From NCBI GenBank assembly GCA_047517345.1, contig JAKZTB010000264.1, positions 1 to 9,570 of the forward strand: a stretch of 9,570 bases of DNA. Direction: 5' to 3'. The DNA is from GCA-2717185 sp047517345 (GTDB taxonomy: Bacteria > Pseudomonadota > Alphaproteobacteria > UBA8366 > GCA-2717185). A program made the translations under genes and the position numbers. The notes beneath the pieces are model-generated. The model made no database searches, was not told the origin of the DNA, and was given only the letters and a program-made list of their open reading frames with translations. Positions 5,487-9,570 of the stretch are shown here, in pieces. Position 1 is the stretch's first letter; each line of letters opens with the position of its first letter.

Positions 5487-5987
5487 ATGGAATTCTGCCT
5501 GCCGGAAGACCATCATCGAAGCATTAGAGAGATTTACGATTATTGGGTCTCCATCAATCCGGCCGACGGGGCTCCGGCGCGCCGCGATTTGGATCCGGTG
5601 GATGTTCCGAAGCTTTTACCGAATTTGTGGATGGCGAATGTCGAGCGTGAGCCCATCCGGTTCCGCTTTCGGCTAATCGAATCCGCGATTGTCGAGATTT
5701 AGGGAGAGGATCTGACGGGACGGTATTTCGACGAATGCTTCGACAATTTCAATGGCAGCGCGCCATACGATACCTTGGTCGAAATGAGTACGCTGGGCCG
5801 CCCGGCATGGCGGCGCGGCGCAGCCTTACTGACGAGACAAGGTTATAACGTCAAGGAAATGGAACGGATTTTTCTTCCTTTCGCCGAAGACGGCTTGGCG
5901 GTCGATATGTTTCTTGCGCTCAGCGTATACGTTGTGCAGGACCAATTCGATTGGACGTTACGGCAGGGGGGTTCTTCCGCTCGTTGA
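5487..5987 (+). pseudogene. PAS_5-type small PAS-domain protein with an in-frame TAG
   Basis: ATG at 5487 follows GGAAAG closely. The frame gives 71 residues (MEFCLPEDHHRSIREIYDYW, a short loop, then DLDPVDVPKLLPNLWMANVE and FRFRLIESAIVEI). TAG follows at 5700-5702, and the frame then continues unshifted as GEDLTGRYFDE and so on to FLPFAEDGLAVDMFLALSVYV, ending at TGA 5985-5987. Read through, it is about 166 residues, the usual size of the PAS_5 family common in alphaproteobacteria. That family has the pattern LP-hydrophobic-W, FRYRLVGT, DLTGR and a late R-LPLA-DG-VD segment. These proteins are presumed small-ligand or signal sensors of unknown role. An upstream GTG (5457) would add ten residues and overlap the end of the NDH frame. 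A single change from TGG, CAG or another neighbour codon would create the stop. It is tail-to-tail with the next gene, 18 bases apart. Confidence 0.7.
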
Positions 5988-6005
5988 CCATTCCACGGCA
6001 CTGTC

Positions 6006-6989
6006 TCAATTGAAGATCTGCAAATCGGCGATTACCGCTCGGTGGTCCGAACCCACATCCCGTCCGACATGCCAATTACCGGCACGCATGTTTTTCACGA
6101 AAAAATGGCCGATCGCGATTCCGCCGAAAAAACCAGGCCGCCACGTAGCCGTTGGAAAACCGCCTTGCGCCGCATTGTCGAAATCGAACCCATTCATGAG
6201 CGCGCGATAGCTGTGCGACCAGGGCGTATCGTTCCAGTCGCCCATCATGACGATGGGACCATTTTCATCGCGGGCGCGTTCCATCAGTTATCTGCTTTGG
6301 CGATGGTTGCTCGTTGCGGCGGCTTGGCTGATCGGCGGCACGGTATGGATGCCGAAAAAACGCACTGTATTTCCGGTGGGATCTTTTAACAATGCGACGA
6401 TATAGGGGATTTGGTATTGACCCCAATATCCAATCTTGCCGGAGACGAACGCCGATTTACTATACAGCGTCATACCGAAGCCGTTCTGTTGGGGGGCGGC
6501 GACTTTGTACGAATAGACCCCCTCTATTGCGGACAGCTGCGTCATCCAATCGTTGTTCACTTCCATGACCAGCAGGACATCGGGATTTTCACGGCGAATT
6601 TCGCGAATTGCCTTGGCGTAATGCCTGTTTGCTACATTGACGTTCATGGCCATCGCACGGAACGCGGTCGAATTTTCGCCGGACGAAATCCGAGCCGGTC
6701 TATCGAGATAGAAACCGAGAATCGGATACAGATTGAGCCCAAGCGCAATGGCGGAGAGCGCAATAAATCGTCCAGCGATGGGCCTCGTCGGCAGCGTAAG
6801 CAGCGTTAAAAGAAACAAGACGGCAGTCAAGGCGCAAAGTTGTACCCGGCCATGCGCCAAATAGTCGAACCGCCAGTAAAATCCGCCCAGAAAACTCAGG
6901 ACGGTCGCGCAGAACAGAAGGACGATGGCGGCGGCCGTCAGTGAATTCGTTGCGTTTAAGAATTTCAGCACGGCGCACGTTCGGGGCAA
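6006..6989 (-). pseudogene. Membrane-anchored endonuclease/exonuclease/phosphatase-domain protein with an in-frame TAA
   Basis: The minus-strand frame starts at TTG (6989-6987), preceded by AGAGGG. It encodes three hydrophobic helices (about 15-35, 48-68, 73-94) and then an EEP fold: MNVN (115-118), VMEVN with Glu143, and FFGIHTVPP with His215. TAA (6290-6288, codon 234) interrupts it, and the same frame continues as LMERARDENGP, MGDWND (Asp251, Asn253) and VGSDH (Asp315, His316) to TGA at 6006. The family normally reads NRQ-x-LMERAR here; CAA to TAA is the simplest lesion. The IDH motif that supplies a further catalytic Asp reads IGH (Gly294), a second sign of decay. EEP proteins with this N-terminal membrane part are common hypothetical proteins in proteobacteria; substrates may be phosphodiesters, but none is shown. 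If the halves are expressed separately, neither has a full catalytic set. Confidence 0.78.
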
Positions 6990-7080
6990 GGTTGACGTTC
7001 CCTCTCAATCGGCTTGCCGATTAAGTGGTTCGCACGCCAATTATGGACGGGGTAAGGCAACTGCTTAGACGACATAATAC

Positions 7081-8247
7081 TCAATACGACTTCGACAGCC
7101 CCAGTGCCCGTTCGGCCAAGTAACAGAGGATCAACTGCGGGCTGATCGGCGCCAGTCTGTGGATCAGGCATTCGCGCAAGTAGCGCTCCACGTGGAATTC
7201 CTTGGCGTAGCCCATGCCGCCGAGAGTCATGACCGCGTTGGTGCAGGCCTTGAAGGTTGCTTCGCCGGCAAGGTATTTGGCCGCGTTCGCTTCGATGCCG
7301 CACTCCTGGCCCGCGTCGTACAAATTGGCGGCCTGAAATGCCATCAGGTTCGCGGCTTCAAGCTCCGCGTAGGATTCCGCGAGCGGGTGCTGGATCGCCT
7401 GGTTCATGCCGATGGGGCGGTCGAACACGACCCTTTCGCGCGCGTAGTCGGCGGCATGGCGCAGGGCGCAGCGGCCGAGCCCGACCATCGACGCGCCGAT
7501 CAGCACGCGCTCCGCGTTCAAGCCGTGTAGCAGGTAGCGGAAGCCTTTGCCCTCTTCGCCGATCAATTCGTCCTTCTGGACCGGCAGACCCTCTATGAAC
7601 ATTTGGTTCGAATCGACGCTCTTGCGGCCCATCTTGTCGATCGGGCGGATTTCGACATAGTCGCGGTCGAGGTCGGTATAGAAAAGTGACAGACCGTCGA
7701 TCGGCTTCTCGGTCTCGTCCAGCCCCTTGGTGCGGGCGATCAGCAGTACCTTGTTGGATTGCAGCGCGGTCGACGTCCAGAGCTTCTGGCCATGGACGAC
7801 GTAATGATCGCCGTTCCAGACCGCGCGGGTTTGCAGGCGCGTGGTGTCCAGGCCGGTATTCGGTTCGGTTACGGCGAAGCAGGCAATGTCGTCGCGCCGG
7901 ATAATCGGCGGCAGCCACTTCTGCTTCTGCTCGTCCGTGCCGAACACGACGACGGGGTTAAGTCCGAAGATGCCGATAATCATCGCCGCGAAACCCGCAT
8001 TGCCGCAGCCGGATTCGGTAATTGCCTGCGCCATCACAGCGGCCTCGGTGATGCCCAGGCCGGCGCCGCCATATTCCTCCGGCATGGCGATCCCGGCCCA
8101 GCCTTCGTCGGCCATGGCGCGGCAGAAATCCTCGGGAAACACGCCGTCCGTATCCCGGTCGAGCCAGTATTGATCGTCGAAGCGCTCGCACAGTTTCATT
8201 ACGCTGTCGCGGATCTGCCGCTGTTCCGGCGTCCAGAAATAGGTCAT
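7081..8247 (-). CDS. Acyl-CoA dehydrogenase family protein
   Basis: 388 residues, intact. It is an FAD enzyme expected to introduce an alpha,beta double bond into an acyl-CoA and to pass electrons to ETF. The helical N-domain includes MPEEYGGAGLG (55-65). The first family signature is AVTEPNTGLD (125-134), GQKLWTS is at 153-159, RVVFDRPIGMNQAIQHPLAE (272-291) lines the FAD/dimer region, and the second signature GGMGYAKEFHVERYLRE is at 343-359. Short/medium-chain members have a catalytic Glu in a C-terminal YEG motif; here the equivalent stretch is RLAPIS (364-369). The catalytic base is therefore probably Glu246 in GLNAERVLIG, the position used by isovaleryl-CoA and long-chain dehydrogenases. 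The true substrate cannot be assigned. ATG at 8247 has GGAG (complement of 8258-8261) ten bases upstream. The gene diverges from the gamma-glutamyltransferase-like gene; the spacer holds a 19-base near-palindrome. Confidence 0.93.
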   Translation of the reverse strand: MTYFWTPEQRQIRDSVMKLCERFDDQYWLDRDTDGVFPEDFCRAMADEGWAGIAMPEEYGGAGLGITEAAVMAQAITESGCGNAGFAAMIIGIFGLNPVVVFGTDEQKQKWLPPIIRRDDIACFAVTEPNTGLDTTRLQTRAVWNGDHYVVHGQKLWTSTALQSNKVLLIARTKGLDETEKPIDGLSLFYTDLDRDYVEIRPIDKMGRKSVDSNQMFIEGLPVQKDELIGEEGKGFRYLLHGLNAERVLIGASMVGLGRCALRHAADYARERVVFDRPIGMNQAIQHPLAESYAELEAANLMAFQAANLYDAGQECGIEANAAKYLAGEATFKACTNAVMTLGGMGYAKEFHVERYLRECLIHRLAPISPQLILCYLAERALGLSKSY

Positions 8248-8375
8248 GGGGCATTTTCTCCAGGTCTGATGTCCCGGCTTTCTACAGACGATGCGCTGCG
8301 GTGGAAAGGCTTCGCCCGGTGCGGCATGGAGCGGTCGACGGCCGAGGTGCCCGCGGGACCCTATTGTAGAATCCG

Positions 8376-8394
8376 GTGAACTTTAAAAGGTCAC
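8376..8394. promoter_or_regulatory. 19-base near-palindrome in a divergent promoter region, candidate operator
   Basis: GTGAACTTTAAAAGGTCAC has nine-base arms around a central A with one mismatched pair. It lies in the 209-base spacer between the acyl-CoA dehydrogenase and gamma-glutamyltransferase-like genes, about 130 bases from the first and 62 from the second. The size and symmetry fit a dimeric repressor or activator site, possibly controlling both genes. No known consensus is recognised. Nearby TATTGT and TAGAAT could be -10 elements, but no convincing promoter pair was found. Confidence 0.4.
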
Positions 8395-8456
8395 TCTAGC
8401 ACGCGCGATAGCCGCACGCCTTGCACCCATCGGCTCTGGGCGCGATGGTGCAACCC

Positions 8457-9570
8457 ATGGAAACAAACTTCTATCACGACTGGATGCTGCGGAAGCCAGC
8501 GGTGCGCGGCGGCAATGGGATCGTGGCGAGCCATTCCCGGGCGGCGGCGGAAGCCGGCGCGGCGGTGTTGCGGGATGGTGGAAACGCTATCGACGCGGCG
8601 GTGGCGACTTCGTTTGCGGTCTCGGTGGTCGAGCCGTGGATGAGCGGCATCGGCGGCGTCAGCTTCATGATGCTCTATCTGGCCGAGGAGGGCCGGGTGC
8701 GTTGTTTCAATGGCGGCGGCATCGCGCCGGCCGGGCTCGATCCGGCGGATTACCCGCTGGTCGAAGGGACGGGCGGCGATATTTTCACCTGGCCGGCGGT
8801 GCAGGACGACCGCAACGTGCACGGCTATTACTCGATGGCCACACCGGGCTATGTCGACGCCATCGGCAAGGCCTGGGAGCGTTACGGCACGATGGCCTGG
8901 GCCGAGCTTCTCGGGCCTGCGGTCGAGCTCGCCGGGCGCGGCCTGCCGGTCAATTTCATGACGACGATTCGCATCGCCGCCGCGATGAAGGATCTGCGCA
9001 AATTTCCGGAAAGCAGCAGAATTTATCTACCGGACGCGGCCGTGCCGGTACCGGAGCTTGGCCAGCCGGTGCCGCATATCTCTTTGGGCAATCTGCAGGC
9101 GACGCTGGAGCGACTTGCGGCGGCGGGCCATCGCGACTTCTACGATGGCGATATCGCGGCGCAGATTGCCCGCGACGTCGAGGCGGGCGGCGGGTCGCTG
9201 AGCGCCGCTGACCTCGCTGGTTACCGGGCGCTGGAGTTCGACCCGCTGTCGCGCGCCTACGGCGGGGGCCAGGTCCACGCCCCGCCCGGCATGACGGCGG
9301 GACCGACCCTGATGCATGTGCTCGACCGGATCGAAGGCTGCATCGGATCGGGTGCGCCCGGTGTGGAAGCGTTCACTGCCTACGCAACGGCGCTTGCGAC
9401 GGCGTACGAGGCGCGCTTCCGTGAGATGGGCGATGTCGACGACAGCCGCGATCCGGCCTGCACGACGCATCTGACAGTGATCGACGGCAAGGGTAACATG
9501 GTCAGCCTGACCCAGACCCTGCTGTCCGCCTTCGGCAGCAAGGTGGTGCTGCCGACGACCGGTATCCTGA
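8457..9570 (+). CDS. Gamma-glutamyltransferase-like Ntn-hydrolase (3' end beyond window)
   Basis: 371 codons are present before the right edge, with no stop. Family marks are GIVASHSRAAAEAG (21-34), GGNAIDAAVA (41-50), VEPWMSGIGGV (58-68), SMATPGYVDAIGKAWERYG and WAELLGPAVELAGRG. The self-cleavage/nucleophile region is CTTHLTVID, with Thr336 as the expected N-terminal nucleophile of the small subunit (equivalent to E. coli GGT Thr391). It continues GNMVSLTQTLLSAFGS. These proteins cleave themselves into two subunits and act on gamma-glutamyl or related amide bonds. No signal peptide is visible, so it should be cytoplasmic, unlike E. coli GGT. Where classical GGTs have the glutamate-binding Arg (FRE-AP), this one has FNGGGIAPAGLDP (84-96), so the substrate may not be glutathione. 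The start at 8457 (METNFYHDWMLRKPAV) fits related proteins; ATG 8445 is in frame and possible, and neither has a strong ribosome site. Confidence 0.88.
   Translation, partial: METNFYHDWMLRKPAVRGGNGIVASHSRAAAEAGAAVLRDGGNAIDAAVATSFAVSVVEPWMSGIGGVSFMMLYLAEEGRVRCFNGGGIAPAGLDPADYPLVEGTGGDIFTWPAVQDDRNVHGYYSMATPGYVDAIGKAWERYGTMAWAELLGPAVELAGRGLPVNFMTTIRIAAAMKDLRKFPESSRIYLPDAAVPVPELGQPVPHISLGNLQATLERLAAAGHRDFYDGDIAAQIARDVEAGGGSLSAADLAGYRALEFDPLSRAYGGGQVHAPPGMTAGPTLMHVLDRIEGCIGSGAPGVEAFTAYATALATAYEARFREMGDVDDSRDPACTTHLTVIDGKGNMVSLTQTLLSAFGSKVVLPTTGIL

Noticed and set aside
3304..5702. Recoding of TAG as an amino acid (for example suppressor tRNA or pyrrolysine)
   Set aside because: The RidA-family and cupredoxin-like genes end at TAG, and the third interrupted gene has TAA. 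No tRNA or recoding element is visible.
5842..5849. GTTATAAC, resembling the arms of the candidate LysR operator
   Set aside because: It lies inside the PAS_5 coding region, the half-sites overlap instead of being spaced by five bases, and it is probably chance.
8391..8822. Minus-strand frame opposite the start of the GGT-like gene
   Set aside because: It is antisense and Arg/His-rich, and the plus strand has the conserved GGT motifs.
1..9570. CRISPR array, tRNA, rRNA or tandem repeat arrays
   Set aside because: No regularly spaced direct repeats, no cloverleaf-like sequence and no rRNA-like segment were found on reading both strands.

Overview
The window reads as chromosomal DNA of a moderately GC-rich alphaproteobacterium, possibly Rhodospirillales-like. 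This rests on the small PAS_5-type protein, the style of the IS630 transposase, the class I cytochrome c, and the high-GC acyl-CoA dehydrogenase and gamma-glutamyltransferase-like genes. It is an inference; no rRNA, tRNA or other marker gene is present. The sequence falls into an intact regulated unit on the left, a decaying stretch in the middle, and an ordinary metabolic pair on the right.

Left (1-2552). The 5' end of an IS630-family transposase runs off the left edge on the minus strand, followed by a strong palindrome. Three minus-strand genes come next: a LysR-type regulator (1339-2214), a secreted class I cytochrome c (806-1219) and a RidA/YjgF-family protein (309-809). The last two share an ATGA stop/start overlap. 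Two similar dyads of the form ATAAC-N5-GYTAT, each with T-N11-A spacing, lie upstream of the cytochrome gene and upstream of lysR. This suggests that the regulator controls the cytochrome c-ridA pair and itself.

Middle (2553-7008). On the plus strand, a secreted cupredoxin-like protein is followed 16 bases later by a gene for two DoxX-like membrane modules fused to a type II NADH dehydrogenase-like flavoprotein. This looks like a membrane electron-transfer unit, but it is damaged. A TAG interrupts the first DoxX module, and the normal C-terminus of the flavoprotein is replaced by sequence that, read antisense, encodes about 40 residues of an acetylornithine-type aminotransferase. The next two genes, a PAS_5-type protein (plus) and a membrane-anchored endonuclease/exonuclease/phosphatase-domain protein (minus), each carry one in-frame stop with recognisable protein on both sides. 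Intact neighbours end with TAG, so code reassignment is unlikely; gene decay or sequence error fits better.

Right (7081-9570). An intact acyl-CoA dehydrogenase (minus) and a gamma-glutamyltransferase-like protein (plus, cut by the right edge) diverge from a 209-base spacer holding a 19-base near-palindrome. These genes look higher in GC than the genes to their left and resemble ordinary chromosomal metabolism.

No CRISPR array, tRNA or rRNA was seen. The most interesting points are the LysR/cytochrome c/RidA unit with paired operators, the tandem-DoxX-NDH2 fusion with its cupredoxin-like partner, and the run of single-stop lesions beside an aminotransferase scrap.
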